Positions 15,508-24,045 of a DNA stretch of 64,000 nt are shown in pieces. The stretch's first letter is position 1. Each line of letters starts with the position of its first letter. The notes under the pieces were generated by a model. That model searched no databases. It had not been told where the DNA came from and saw nothing but the letters and a program-made list of their open reading frames with translations. Source of the stretch: Microbacterium aoyamense. Lineage in GTDB: Bacteria > Actinomycetota > Actinomycetes > Actinomycetales > Microbacteriaceae. The stretch covers positions 426,470 to 490,469 of the forward strand of contig NZ_JAKNUT010000002.1 in NCBI RefSeq assembly GCF_023155855.1, written 5' to 3'. A program made the translations under genes and the position numbers.

Positions 15508-16385
15508 ACCCGCCCGGCCGGCGGGGTCGAAGCATCCGGACCTGTGCTCTTGCCGTGGCCGGGACCCGGAGCCAGGGTCACGATGGGCAGCGCTTCGGGC
15601 CTCTTCGCCGTGATGTGATCGCCCGACGACTGGTGGCGCACGCGGCGCAGGACCCACGGCACGAGGTACTCCCGCGCCCACACGAGGTCGACGGCGCGCG
15701 CTTCGCGCCACGTGCGGTTCGGGATGGGATCGGGCTGCATGGGCTGCAGGTCGTTGGGCACGTTGAGCGACCGCAGCACCATGCGGGCGATCTCGTGGTG
15801 CCCGAGCGCGTTGTAGTGCAGGCGGTCGTCGTCGAAGAAGCGCATGTCCTGCACCTCTTTGAGCGCCCACTGGTCGGCGACGATGCAGTCGTACTTGTCG
15901 GCGATCGCGCGGATGTTCTCGTTGTAGATCGCGACTTTGCCGCGGATGCCGCGGAACACCGGTGTGAAGTTCGTGTCGATCCCCGTGAAGACGACCACGG
16001 TGGCGCCGTTGCTCGACAGCCGAACGACGGCGTCCTCGAACTGCTGCGCGACGGCGTCGGGGTCGCTGCCCGGCCGGATGACATCGTTTCCACCGGCCGA
16101 GAAGGTGACGAGGTCGGGCTTGAGCGCGAGCGCCGGCTCGATCTGATCCGCGACGATCTGGCCGATGAGCTTTCCGCGCACGGCGAGGTTCGCGTACGCG
16201 AAATCGTCGACGCTCTCGCCGAGCACCTCCGCGACGCGGTCGGCCCAGCCGCGGTGGTCGGAGGCCGAGCCCGGAACGGGGTCACCGATGCCCTCGGTGA
16301 ACGAGTCGCCGATCGCGACGTAGCGTCGCCACGGGTGCGCGCCGCTGTTGGCGATGTAGGGACTGCGATTGTCGTGGGTGCTCAT
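15504..16385 (-). CDS. SGNH/GDSL hydrolase, paralogue 1
   Basis: A 293-residue esterase/lipase-type hydrolase. Block I is YVAIGDSFTEGIGDP (nucleophile Ser), block II the NLAVRGKL glycine region, block III SAGGNDV (Asn), and block V DDRLHYNALGHHEIA (Asp and His). There is no signal peptide, so it acts in the cytoplasm. I start it at ATG 16385 because AGGAAGG lies just upstream. The C-terminal ~60 residues, from the REYLVPWVLRR helix through SSGDHITAKRPEALPIVTLAP, are shared with the second SGNH gene at 54531, making the two a paralogue pair. Physiological substrate unknown. Confidence 0.9.
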   Translation of the reverse strand: MSTHDNRSPYIANSGAHPWRRYVAIGDSFTEGIGDPVPGSASDHRGWADRVAEVLGESVDDFAYANLAVRGKLIGQIVADQIEPALALKPDLVTFSAGGNDVIRPGSDPDAVAQQFEDAVVRLSSNGATVVVFTGIDTNFTPVFRGIRGKVAIYNENIRAIADKYDCIVADQWALKEVQDMRFFDDDRLHYNALGHHEIARMVLRSLNVPNDLQPMQPDPIPNRTWREARAVDLVWAREYLVPWVLRRVRHQSSGDHITAKRPEALPIVTLAPGPGHGKSTGPDASTPPAGRV

Positions 16386-16490
16386 CGGGCCTTCCTCGGT
16401 TCGTGACCACTTTCGAGGGTAGCGCCGGGGTCGCCGTGACGTCGTCGGCATCGCCTACAGTGGAGACTCGCTGTGCCGGGAGGGGGACGC

Positions 16491-18383
16491 GTGGACGAAT
16501 CGACGACGGCCGAACCCGACCTCGCCGATGACACCGCCGTCCCCACCGAAGGCGGCGCGACCGAAGCCCACATCGGCAGCTTCGCGGCCGAGCACCTGTC
16601 GCCGTCGTATCCGCAGCGCGCGCCGTGGGGCACCGCTCAGCGCCTGCGTGCGTGGCAGGCCGAGGCCCTCGACCTGTACTTCGGCCTCGACGGGCCGGAC
16701 GGACCGGGCGGTGGGCCGCGCGACTTCCTCGCGGCGGCGACGCCGGGCGCCGGCAAGACGACCTTCGCCCTGCGCCTGGCGAGCGAGCTCATGCGCCGCG
16801 GCATCGTCGAGCGCATCGTCGTCGTCGCCCCGACGGAGCACCTGAAGACCCAGTGGGCGGATGCCGCGGCCCGCGTGTCGATCCGGCTCGATCCCGGGTT
16901 CAGCAACCGCCACGGCCTGCCGTCGCGACAGTTCCACGGTGTGGCCGTGACCTACGCGCAGGTCGCGGTCAAGGCATCCGTCCACGAACGCCTCATGCAC
17001 GATCGCCGGACCCTGGTGATCCTCGACGAAGTGCACCACGGCGGTGATGCACTGAGCTGGGGCGACGCGCTCCGCGAGGCCTACGCGCGCGCGACGCGGC
17101 GTCTGCTCCTGAGCGGCACGCCGTTCCGCAGCGACACGGCGCCGATCCCGTTCGTCGAGTACCACCCCGATGCCAAGGGCATCCGCATCTCGAGGACCGA
17201 CTACAACTACGGCTACCGTCGCGCGCTCGAGGACGGCGTCGTGCGACCCGTCATCTTCCTCGTCTACGCGGGGCAGATGCGCTGGCGCACGAAGACCGGC
17301 GACGAGATGGAGGCCCAGCTCGGGCAGGACAACACGAAGGACATCACGGCGCAGGCGTGGCGCACGGCGCTCGACCCCGAGGGCGACTGGATCCCCGCCG
17401 TGCTGACGTCTGCGGACCGCCGTCTGAGCGAAGTGCGGGAGCAGGTTCCGGATGCCGGGGGCCTCGTGATCGCGACGGATCAGACCGCCGCGCGCGCCTA
17501 CGCCGAGATCCTGACGCGCATCACGGGCGAGCAGACGACGGTCGTACTGTCTGACGAGGAGGGCGCATCGGCGCGCATCGAGCAGTTCTCGTCGTCGACA
17601 TCGCGATGGATGGTCGCCGTCCGCATGGTGTCCGAGGGCGTCGACGTCCCGCGTCTCGCGGTCGGCGTCTATGCGACGAGCGCGTCGACACCGCTCTTCT
17701 TCGCCCAGGCGATCGGCCGCTTCGTGCGGGCGCGGCGTCGGGGTGAGACCGCGAGCGTCTTCCTGCCGAACGTGCCGCAGCTGCTGGCGCTCGCGAACGC
17801 GATGGAGGTCGAGCGCGACCACGCGCTCGACCGCGACGGCGAGGGCGACGATGAATGGGCGCTCGACGACGACCTGCTCGCCCAGGCGGAGCAGGGTGAC
17901 ACGACCTCCGACGACCTCGCGTACGAGTTCACGTATCAGGCTCTGGGCTCCCTCGCCCATTTCGACCGCGTGCTCTACGACGGAAAGGAGTTCGGCCAGC
18001 TCGCCGTCCCGGGCACCCCCGAAGAGGAGGAGTTCCTCGGGCTCCCGGGCCTCCTCGAGCCCGAGCACGTGCACGAACTGCTCATGCAGCGCCAGTCGCG
18101 TCAGGGTCGCCATCGCAAAGCCCGCGAGGCGCGCGAGGCGGCGAGCGGCGAGTCGACGGATGCCGCGACCGCCGCGCCGCCGCAGGCCCTGCATCGCAAT
18201 CTCAAGGAGCAGCGGCAGCTGTTGAACAGCCTGGTCGGGCTCTACGCCCGCCAATCCGGTGAGCCGCACGGCGCCGTGCACGCCGAACTGCGCCGCGTGT
18301 GCGGGGGGCCCGCCGTCGCGCAGGCCACCGTCGCGCAGCTGCAGGCCAGGATCGACGTCCTCCGGAATCGCGTGAGGTCGTAG
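16491..18383 (+). CDS. DEAD/DEAH-box superfamily 2 helicase
   Basis: A protein of about 630 residues with both RecA-like helicase domains: motif I ATPGAGKTTF (~residue 86), motif II DEVHHG, motif III LSGTPFR, and in the second domain SEGVDVPRLAVGVYATSAS and QAIGRFVRARRRGE (motif VI arginines). The acidic N-terminus (first ~35 residues) is likely disordered. The start was set at GTG 16491, 4 bases after an AGGGGG run, rather than an in-frame GTG at 16473; TACAGT at 16456-16461 is a good -10. Its relatives are uncharacterised actinobacterial SF2 helicases, probably acting on DNA. No nuclease or methylase neighbour suggests defence. Confidence 0.88.
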   Translation: MDESTTAEPDLADDTAVPTEGGATEAHIGSFAAEHLSPSYPQRAPWGTAQRLRAWQAEALDLYFGLDGPDGPGGGPRDFLAAATPGAGKTTFALRLASELMRRGIVERIVVVAPTEHLKTQWADAAARVSIRLDPGFSNRHGLPSRQFHGVAVTYAQVAVKASVHERLMHDRRTLVILDEVHHGGDALSWGDALREAYARATRRLLLSGTPFRSDTAPIPFVEYHPDAKGIRISRTDYNYGYRRALEDGVVRPVIFLVYAGQMRWRTKTGDEMEAQLGQDNTKDITAQAWRTALDPEGDWIPAVLTSADRRLSEVREQVPDAGGLVIATDQTAARAYAEILTRITGEQTTVVLSDEEGASARIEQFSSSTSRWMVAVRMVSEGVDVPRLAVGVYATSASTPLFFAQAIGRFVRARRRGETASVFLPNVPQLLALANAMEVERDHALDRDGEGDDEWALDDDLLAQAEQGDTTSDDLAYEFTYQALGSLAHFDRVLYDGKEFGQLAVPGTPEEEEFLGLPGLLEPEHVHELLMQRQSRQGRHRKAREAREAASGESTDAATAAPPQALHRNLKEQRQLLNSLVGLYARQSGEPHGAVHAELRRVCGGPAVAQATVAQLQARIDVLRNRVRS

Positions 18384-18394
18384 TCTCGGGTTCG

Positions 18395-18400
18395 TAGACT
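18395..18400 (+). promoter_or_regulatory. -10 hexamer TAGACT, leaderless start of the SRPBCC gene
   Basis: TAGACT is followed by CACGCC and then ATG 18407, with no Shine-Dalgarno. Confidence 0.55.
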
Positions 18401-18406
18401 CACGCC

Positions 18407-18868
18407 ATGGCCGCCGCGTACTCGTTCGTCTCGCGTTGGCGCGTGGGCGCGAGCGCGGACCGCTGCTGGAGCGAGATCGAGCGGATGCTCGCGCCCGGCG
18501 CCGGGCCCTCGTGGTGGCGGGGCGTGACGCTCGTCGAGACGCCGTCGGCGCTCGAAGCGGGGGAGCGGATGACCCTCGCGGTGCGCAGTCCGCTCGGCTA
18601 TCGCCTGCGCGTGCGCCTCGCGATCGTCGATGTCGTCCCCGGGGTGCGCATCGTGGCGGCGAGCGACGGAGACCTGCGCGGTGCGGGGAGCATCGAGGTC
18701 GTGCCCGGCGGGGCGGATGCGGCATCCATCGTCTTCCACTGGGATGTCGCCACCGAGCGCCCGTGGATGAACCGGACCGCTTTCGTGCTGCGCCCGGTCT
18801 TCGAGCGAGCGCACGCCTCGGTCATGCGGGCGGGGGAGCGGGGGCTCGCCCGCGCGCTGGGAGGCTGA
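18407..18868 (+). CDS. SRPBCC (START-like) family protein
   Basis: A 153-residue single-domain protein with the polyketide-cyclase/START-like pattern: an N-terminal strand FVSRWRVGASADRCWSEIE, a central beta-sheet with SWWRGVTLVETPSALEAGER, and a long C-terminal helix (PVFERAHASVMRAGERGLA). Such folds bind hydrophobic ligands in a deep cavity. It is 23 bases after the helicase gene but has its own -10 (TAGACT). No ligand can be proposed. Confidence 0.85.
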   Translation: MAAAYSFVSRWRVGASADRCWSEIERMLAPGAGPSWWRGVTLVETPSALEAGERMTLAVRSPLGYRLRVRLAIVDVVPGVRIVAASDGDLRGAGSIEVVPGGADAASIVFHWDVATERPWMNRTAFVLRPVFERAHASVMRAGERGLARALGG

Positions 18869-18976
18869 GGTTCGGATCCCCGAAATGCTGTCAATCCGCG
18901 GATTCACGCGGGTTTGCCTGTCGCCCCTGGCTAGCGTTGACGCGTCCCCCTTTCCACCGGCCGTCGGAGGCATCGA

Positions 18977-20065
18977 TTGAGCGCGCCCGCAGCACCCACC
19001 GCCCGCGACCGCAAGCGCTGGGCGCAGTACCTCGTCAACGAGCGAGCCGAGGCCGAGGTCTACCGCTCGCTCGCCGCGCGCCGCGACGGTGAGGAGCGCG
19101 AGATCCTGCTCGAGCTCGCCGAGGCGGAAGGACGCCACGAGGCGCACTGGCTCGGGTTGCTCGGTGGCGAGCCGGCGCGTCTTCCGCGGGCCGACGCGGG
19201 CACGGTCGTCCTCGGGTGGATGGCGAAGCGCTTCGGCTCGATCTTCGTCCTCGCGCTGGCGCAGAACGCCGAAGCGCGTTCTCCGTACGAGACCGACCCG
19301 TTCGCGACCCCGACGATGGCTGCCGACGAGAAGATCCATCACGAGGTCGTGCGGGGCCTCGCTGCGCGCGGTCGTCGTCGTCTGTCGGGCACTTTCCGTG
19401 CTGCCGTGTTCGGGGCGAACGACGGGCTCGTCTCGAACCTCGCGCTCGTGCTCGGCATCGGCGCGACGGGCGTCGGCGGCCCGTTCGTCCTGTTCAGCGG
19501 TCTGGCGGGACTGCTCGCCGGTGCACTGTCGATGGGCGCGGGGGAGTTCGTCTCGGTGCGGTCGCAGCGCGAGCTGCTGGATGCCACCGAACCGAGCAAC
19601 TTCGCCGACGACGCGCTGCCCGACCTCGACCTCGACGCGAACGAACTCGCCCTCGTATACCGCACGCGCGGCATGTCGGCCGTGGATGCCCTCGAACGCG
19701 CGCGGGCGGTCGTCTCGGCCGCGCAGAAGGCCGACCGCAGCGTGCCGTATCAGCGTGAGGTCGAGGCGGCCGACGATCACGAGGTCGTCGGGGGTGCATG
19801 GGGAGCGGCACTGTCGAGCTTCCTGTTCTTCGCATCGGGCGCGATCATCCCCGTGCTGCCGTGGCTGTTCGGGATGTCGGGGCTGCCCGCCGTGCTGCTC
19901 GCGCTCCTGCTCGTCGGGATCGCCCTGATGTCCACGGGCGCGGCTGTCGGCCTGCTGTCGGGCGGTCCGCCCCTCAAACGCGCGCTGCGTCAGCTCGCGA
20001 TCGGCTTCGGCGCCGCCGCGATCACCTACGCGCTGGGGCTGCTGTTCGGCGTCTCGGTCGGCTAG
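18977..20065 (+). CDS. Ferritin-like/VIT1 fusion membrane protein (iron or manganese transporter)
   Basis: A 362-residue fusion. Residues ~10-135 form a rubrerythrin-like helical domain with NERAEAEVYRSLA, EAEGRHEAHW and EKIHHEVVR, providing Glu/His metal ligands. Residues ~140-360 are a CCC1/VIT1 transporter domain with about five membrane segments, beginning at AAVFGANDGLVSNLALVLG and including SMGAGEFVSVRSQRE. The arrangement recalls MbfA-type iron exporters in which the ferritin-like part senses or delivers iron. The start is TTG 18977, six bases after GGAGG. A TAGCGT hexamer around 18930 could be its -10. It most likely protects against excess iron or manganese. Confidence 0.88.
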   Translation: MSAPAAPTARDRKRWAQYLVNERAEAEVYRSLAARRDGEEREILLELAEAEGRHEAHWLGLLGGEPARLPRADAGTVVLGWMAKRFGSIFVLALAQNAEARSPYETDPFATPTMAADEKIHHEVVRGLAARGRRRLSGTFRAAVFGANDGLVSNLALVLGIGATGVGGPFVLFSGLAGLLAGALSMGAGEFVSVRSQRELLDATEPSNFADDALPDLDLDANELALVYRTRGMSAVDALERARAVVSAAQKADRSVPYQREVEAADDHEVVGGAWGAALSSFLFFASGAIIPVLPWLFGMSGLPAVLLALLLVGIALMSTGAAVGLLSGGPPLKRALRQLAIGFGAAAITYALGLLFGVSVG

Positions 20066-20135
20066 CGCCGCCGATTCTTCGATGGGGCGTGAGTCTGGTA
20101 ATGTCATTCCTCGGTTGCAAAACCGAAACCACCTT

Positions 20136-20220
20136 GCGCGGGTGGCGGAATAGGTAGACGCGCTAGCTTGAGGTGCTAGTGCCCGTATAGGGCGTGGGGG
20201 TTCAAGTCCCCCCTCGCGCA
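20136..20220 (+). tRNA. tRNA-Leu (anticodon GAG)
   Basis: An 85-nt class II tRNA. Acceptor stem GCGCGGG pairs with CTCGCGC (one G-T pair), discriminator A at 20220; anticodon stem CTAGC/GCTAG closes the loop TTGAGGT, giving anticodon GAG for CUC/CUU; a long variable arm (GCCC/GGGC) and T-arm GGGGG-TTCAAGT-CCCCC complete it. CCA is not encoded. A TAATGT hexamer near 20098 may be its -10. Confidence 0.96.
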
Positions 20221-20259
20221 CAAAAGAAAAAGCCCCCGTCAGGGGGCTTTTTCTTTTGT
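20220..20259. terminator. Strong bidirectional terminator after tRNA-Leu
   Basis: An exact 18-bp stem, ACAAAAGAAAAAGCCCCC (20220-20237) against GGGGGCTTTTTCTTTTGT (20242-20259), with a GTCA loop. The A-rich and T-rich ends give a U-tract on either strand, so it can stop the tRNA transcript and the convergent response-regulator transcript. Confidence 0.92.
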
Positions 20260-20271
20260 CTGGACCGTTGC

Positions 20272-20874
20272 TCAGATCCAGCCGCGCTCCTCGGCCAGGA
20301 GCACCGCTTGCTGGCGTGTGCCGACCTGGAGCTTGCCGAGGATGGCCGAGACGTGGTTGCGCACCGTGCCCGGCGCGAGCGACAGCGCTCGCGCGATCTG
20401 ACCCGTCGTCTCACCCCGGCGCCCCGCGCGCAGCACGTCGAGCTCGCGATCGGTGAGCGGACACCGCTCATCGCTCAAGGCGTCCGCCGCGACCTCCGGG
20501 TCGACGTAGCGTCCGCCTGCGGCGACGCGGCGGATGACCTCGGCCACCTCGTCGGCTCCGCGCGACTTGGGAAGGAAGCCCGCCACTCCCGAAGCGAGCG
20601 CGCGACGCAGCACACCCGGCCGCGCGTGCCGCGTCACGACGATGCAGCGCGACGACACCTTCTTGCGGACCGCGGCAGCGACCTCGACGCCGTCGAGCCC
20701 GGGCATCTCGAGGTCGAGCAGGCAGACGTCCGGCCGCAGCTCGATCGCGCGCGCGAGCGCCTCGGTGCCGTCGGCGCATTCCGCGATGACGTCGATGTCC
20801 GGTTCGAGTCGCAACAGCGCGGCGAGCGCCGAGCGGATCATCGCCTCGTCGTCGGCGAGCAGCACGCGGATCAT
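20272..20874 (-). CDS. NarL/FixJ-type response regulator (DesR-like)
   Basis: A 200-residue two-component regulator. The receiver domain (residues 1-~115) has the acidic pair in LLADDEAM, the phospho-accepting Asp in CLLDLEMPGLDG (~residue 53) and Lys in GFLPKSRG. The C-terminal LuxR-type helix-turn-helix is LTDRELDVLRA ... GQIARALSLAPGTVRNHVSA. Its ATG overlaps the stop of the kinase gene by four bases (ATGA), so the two are co-translated. Similar pairs include DesK/DesR (membrane fluidity). Its partner gene's promoter holds a 12-bp palindrome that may be its site. Confidence 0.93.
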   Translation of the reverse strand: MIRVLLADDEAMIRSALAALLRLEPDIDVIAECADGTEALARAIELRPDVCLLDLEMPGLDGVEVAAAVRKKVSSRCIVVTRHARPGVLRRALASGVAGFLPKSRGADEVAEVIRRVAAGGRYVDPEVAADALSDERCPLTDRELDVLRAGRRGETTGQIARALSLAPGTVRNHVSAILGKLQVGTRQQAVLLAEERGWI

Positions 20875-22055
20875 CGTCCGACCTCGGCATCCGGCATGCT
20901 CGACACGATCGAGAACGCCTGGCGTTCCTCTCTCACCTCGACGGTCCCACCGGCTTCTCCGACGCGACGGCGGATGCCGTCGATGCCCGAGCCGCCGCCG
21001 CCGTCGTCCGCCACGTCGCCGGGGTCGTTGGTGATCTCGTACCGCCACACACCCGCGCGGCGCGTCAGCGAGAGTCGCGCCCAGCGTCCACCGCCATGGC
21101 GCAGGACGTTGGTCGTCGTCTCACGGATCACAGGCGCCAGGACGGCCGCCGGGGCATCCTCCGTGCCCGCGTCGACCGTCGCATCCGCCTCGATCCCCGC
21201 GGCTCGGAGCAGGTCGACGGCGTTGGCGATCTCATCGGTCAGCGGCACCTCGCGATAGCGGGTGGCGAGGTCGCGCGTGCCCTGCCGAGCCTCGTCGACG
21301 CTGCGCCGCGCCGCGCGGAGCTGGTCGAGCGACGCCGCGGGATCGGCGGCGGCGAGGCGCTCGGCGAGCTCGAGTTGCAGGGCGATGACCTGCAGATGAT
21401 GCCCCTGCAGGTCGTGGACGTCGGTCGCGACCCGGAGCCGCTCCTGTGTCGCGGCGAGCCGCGCTTCGGATGCCCGCGCGCGGTCGATCGTCGCCAGGAC
21501 GTCCCACCACCACAGCGACGCGACCGAGAGTGCGGGGAGCACGACCGAGTAGAAGCCGAAGAGCCACCATCCCGAATCCTGCGCGGGACTCAGCCGGCTC
21601 GTGTCGATGAACCAGAGCGCGCCCAGCAGCACCGTCACGGCGATCGTGAGGCGCAGGCGCACCCCCGACGGCCAGTTCACGAGGACGAGCGCCTGCGCGA
21701 AGGGGAGCGCGGCCATCACCCACGTGCCCGAGAGAAGACCCGCGACGACCCCGAATGCCACCGAGACGGCGAGCGGAGCGATCAGCCGGCCGGCGCGCGC
21801 CCAGGGGGCGGCCTCCGTGCGCTGACGGTAGTCGAGCAGGAGCATGACCGTCGCGGCCGCCCAGACGAGGCCCGAGGCGCCGACGGTCACGGCCACGCCG
21901 ATGTCCGCGCCGCGCTCGGCGAGGGCTCCCGTCCAGATGAGCACGAGGAAGACCTCGAGGAAGATGACTGTCGAGACGGTGTACCACCAGGTCGCCGTGA
22001 CTCCCCGAGCCAGGCGCAGACGCACGGCGGCGTCGGCGCGGGGCGACCTCGTCAT
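20871..22055 (-). CDS. Sensor histidine kinase (HisKA_3, DesK-like)
   Basis: A 394-residue membrane kinase. Four or five hydrophobic helices fill residues ~20-175, without a large extracellular loop, suggesting it senses the membrane itself. The phosphorylated histidine lies in ATDVHDLQGHHLQVIALQ (~residue 205), followed by ATPase boxes IRETTTNVLRHGGG (N box, ~310) and GSGIDGIRRRVGEAGG (G box, ~360). Signal unknown. A TAGGGT -10 sits six bases before its ATG. It is divergent from a small-multidrug-export family gene, which may be its regulatory target. Confidence 0.92.
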   Translation of the reverse strand: MTRSPRADAAVRLRLARGVTATWWYTVSTVIFLEVFLVLIWTGALAERGADIGVAVTVGASGLVWAAATVMLLLDYRQRTEAAPWARAGRLIAPLAVSVAFGVVAGLLSGTWVMAALPFAQALVLVNWPSGVRLRLTIAVTVLLGALWFIDTSRLSPAQDSGWWLFGFYSVVLPALSVASLWWWDVLATIDRARASEARLAATQERLRVATDVHDLQGHHLQVIALQLELAERLAAADPAASLDQLRAARRSVDEARQGTRDLATRYREVPLTDEIANAVDLLRAAGIEADATVDAGTEDAPAAVLAPVIRETTTNVLRHGGGRWARLSLTRRAGVWRYEITNDPGDVADDGGGGSGIDGIRRRVGEAGGTVEVREERQAFSIVSSMPDAEVGR

Positions 22056-22061
22056 GCGACC

Positions 22062-22067
22062 ACCCTA
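22062..22067 (-). promoter_or_regulatory. -10 hexamer TAGGGT, leaderless start of the histidine kinase
   Basis: TAGGGT, GGTCGC, then ATG 22055 on the minus strand. The palindrome at 22074-22085 lies just upstream. Confidence 0.55.
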
Positions 22068-22073
22068 CGGGCG

Positions 22074-22085
22074 TGACAGTTGTCA
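22074..22085. promoter_or_regulatory. Palindrome in the kinase/transporter intergenic region
   Basis: TGACAGTTGTCA has exact 5-bp arms and lies next to the kinase -10 element; a further TGACAG half-site occurs at 22118-22123. It is a candidate operator for the response regulator, by position only. Confidence 0.4.
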
Positions 22086-22166
22086 TGCCTGCGTCGTGCA
22101 GAAGCCATGGATATCGGTGACAGCCCCACACTTACCGGACTTCACGCCCGCCGCTGGAATGGAGGC

Positions 22167-22697
22167 ATGAACATCATCGAAGGCTTCCAGGACCTCGTCG
22201 CTCAGGTGCCCGAGTGGCTCCAGCCGGTCATCGTCGCCTTGGCGGGCGCCGTGCCGTTCGTCGAGGGCGAAGGAGCCGCGACGATCGGCATCCTCGGCGG
22301 CATCCCGCCCGTCGTGGCCGTCATCGCGGCGATCGTCGGCAACTTCGCGTGCGTCGCGGTGCTCGTGCTGCTCGGTGCAGGTGCTCGTCGGGCCGTCGTG
22401 ACGCGGTCGCGGCAGAAGCGTCTCGTCGCCGCCGATGCCACCGGCGCCGACGTCCCCGCGTTCTCCGAGGACGAGACCCCGCGTCAGGCGAAGTTCCAGA
22501 AGGCGTTCGAGCGCTACGGCGTGCCCGGTGTGAGCCTGCTCGGACCGCTGCTCCTGCCGACCCAGTTCACCGCCGTCATGCTCGCCGCGGCCGGGGTCGG
22601 TCGTGGGCGCATCCTGGTGTGGCAGGGGCTCGCGATCGTCCTGTGGACGACGGCCATCGCGCTCATCGTCACGGGCGTCATCTCGGTCGCATCCTGA
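22167..22697 (+). CDS. Small multidrug-export family membrane protein (PF06695-like)
   Basis: A 176-residue integral membrane protein. The segment VPEWLQPVIVALAGAVPFVEGEGA with the conserved Glu pair, helices at ~40-65 and, after a cytoplasmic loop (SRQKRLVAADATGAD...), helices at ~115-170 with GVPGVSLLGPLLLPTQFTAV match the putative small multidrug export family. GGAGG stands directly before ATG 22167. Despite the family name, real substrates are poorly known. It is divergent from the two-component pair, which may regulate it. Confidence 0.8.
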   Translation: MNIIEGFQDLVAQVPEWLQPVIVALAGAVPFVEGEGAATIGILGGIPPVVAVIAAIVGNFACVAVLVLLGAGARRAVVTRSRQKRLVAADATGADVPAFSEDETPRQAKFQKAFERYGVPGVSLLGPLLLPTQFTAVMLAAAGVGRGRILVWQGLAIVLWTTAIALIVTGVISVAS

Positions 22698-22720
22698 CCG
22701 AGGGCGTGAGCTCGGGCGGG

Positions 22721-22726
22721 TAGGTT
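22721..22726 (+). promoter_or_regulatory. -10 hexamer TAGGTT, leaderless start of the M20 peptidase
   Basis: TAGGTT ends 7 bases before ATG 22734; no Shine-Dalgarno is present between them. Confidence 0.55.
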
Positions 22727-22733
22727 AGTCGGC

Positions 22734-24035
22734 ATGCCCACGACCGATTCCGACCTGCCCGAGGTCGTCCTGGTAGCGCGGGACCTCATCCGCTTCGACA
22801 CGACGAATTACGGCGGCGGGCGCTCCAAAGGCGAGCGCGCGGCAGCCGAGTACGTCGGCGCGTACCTCGAGGACCTCGGTCTGACGCCCCAGTTCTACGA
22901 GCCGATCGAGAACCGCACGAACGTCATGGCGCGCGTCGAGGGCCGCGACTCCTCGAAGCCCGCGCTCGTCGTCCACGGGCACCTCGATGTCGTCCCCGCC
23001 ATCGCCGAGGACTGGAGCGTCGACCCCTTCGCGGGCGAGATCAAGGACGGCATGCTGTGGGGCCGTGGTGCGGTCGACATGAAGAACATGGATGCCATGA
23101 TCCTCACGTCCGTCGCCGGCATCCTCCGCGGCGGCGCTCAGCCCGAGCGCGACCTCATCCTCACGTTCTTCGCCGACGAGGAGAACGGCGGTGTGGAGGG
23201 CTCGGCGCTCGTCGTCGAGGACCGCCCCGAGTGGTTCGCGGGGGCGACCGAGGCGATCAGCGAAGTCGGCGGATACTCCGTCGCCGTGGGCGACAGCCGC
23301 GCCTACCTGCTGCAGGTCGGCGAGAAGGCGCTGATCTGGATGAAGCTCACTGCGCGCGGCCGCGCGGCGCACGGTTCGAGCTTCCACCACGACAACGCCG
23401 TCACGCGGCTCTCCGAGGCCGTCGCGGCGCTCGGCCGCACGCGGTGGCCGGTCCGCCTCACGGCGACGACGCAGGCGACTGTCGACGGTCTCGCCGCCAT
23501 AACGGGAGGCGATGCCGGCGACCCCGACGCCCTCGCGGCGGCGGCGGGCCCGGCATCCGGATTCCTCCGCTCGTCGCTGCGCACGACGACCAACCCGACG
23601 GGTCTCACGGCGGGCTACAAGCACAACGTCATCCCCGACCGCGCCGAGGCGCTCGTCGACGTGCGCGTGCTGCCCGGCACCGAAGAGGCGGCTCTCGCCG
23701 ACATCCAGCGCATCGTCGGCGACGACGTCGAGGTCGAGATCGTCCATCAGGACATCGGGCTCGAGGTGCCGTTCTCGGGCGATCTCGTCGATGCGATGGT
23801 CGCGGCGCTCGGGCGGCACGACCCGGGTATCCCCGTCATCCCGTACCTCCTCGGCGGCGGCACCGACAACAAGGCGCTCGCATCGCTGGGGATCGCGGGC
23901 TACGGCTTCGCGCCGCTGCGCCTGCCCGCCGACCTCGACTTCACCGGCATGTTCCACGGCGTCGACGAGCGCGTGCCTCTGGACGCGCTCGTCTTCGGCG
24001 AGCAGGTGCTCGCCGACCTCCTCCGCACGTACTGA
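22734..24035 (+). CDS. M20 family metallopeptidase
   Basis: A 433-residue M20/M25/M40 metallohydrolase. The two-zinc site is complete: HGHLDVVPA (His, Asp; ~residue 83), the bridging Asp in GRGAVDMKN (~115), and FADEENGG (Glu base and ligand; ~147). The dimerisation (lid) domain occupies ~195-310, with the conserved [11 protein letters not shown]. The C-terminal ligand block is [10 protein letters not shown]. Such enzymes hydrolyse dipeptides or N-acylated amino acids in the cytoplasm. ATG 22734 follows a TAGGTT -10 by 7 bases. The uppP gene follows after 10 bases and may share the transcript. Confidence 0.92.
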   Translation: MPTTDSDLPEVVLVARDLIRFDTTNYGGGRSKGERAAAEYVGAYLEDLGLTPQFYEPIENRTNVMARVEGRDSSKPALVVHGHLDVVPAIAEDWSVDPFAGEIKDGMLWGRGAVDMKNMDAMILTSVAGILRGGAQPERDLILTFFADEENGGVEGSALVVEDRPEWFAGATEAISEVGGYSVAVGDSRAYLLQVGEKALIWMKLTARGRAAHGSSFHHDNAVTRLSEAVAALGRTRWPVRLTATTQATVDGLAAITGGDAGDPDALAAAAGPASGFLRSSLRTTTNPTGLTAGYKHNVIPDRAEALVDVRVLPGTEEAALADIQRIVGDDVEVEIVHQDIGLEVPFSGDLVDAMVAALGRHDPGIPVIPYLLGGGTDNKALASLGIAGYGFAPLRLPADLDFTGMFHGVDERVPLDALVFGEQVLADLLRTY

Positions 24036-24045
24036 AGGATTCCGC

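Noticed and set aside
16491..18383. SF2 helicase as part of an antiphage defence island
   Set aside because: Neighbours are an SGNH hydrolase, an SRPBCC protein and an iron transporter; no nuclease, methylase or mobile gene accompanies it.
20136..20259. tRNA-Leu as an integration site of a mobile element
   Set aside because: No integrase and no duplicated tRNA 3' end nearby; the downstream structure is a simple terminator.
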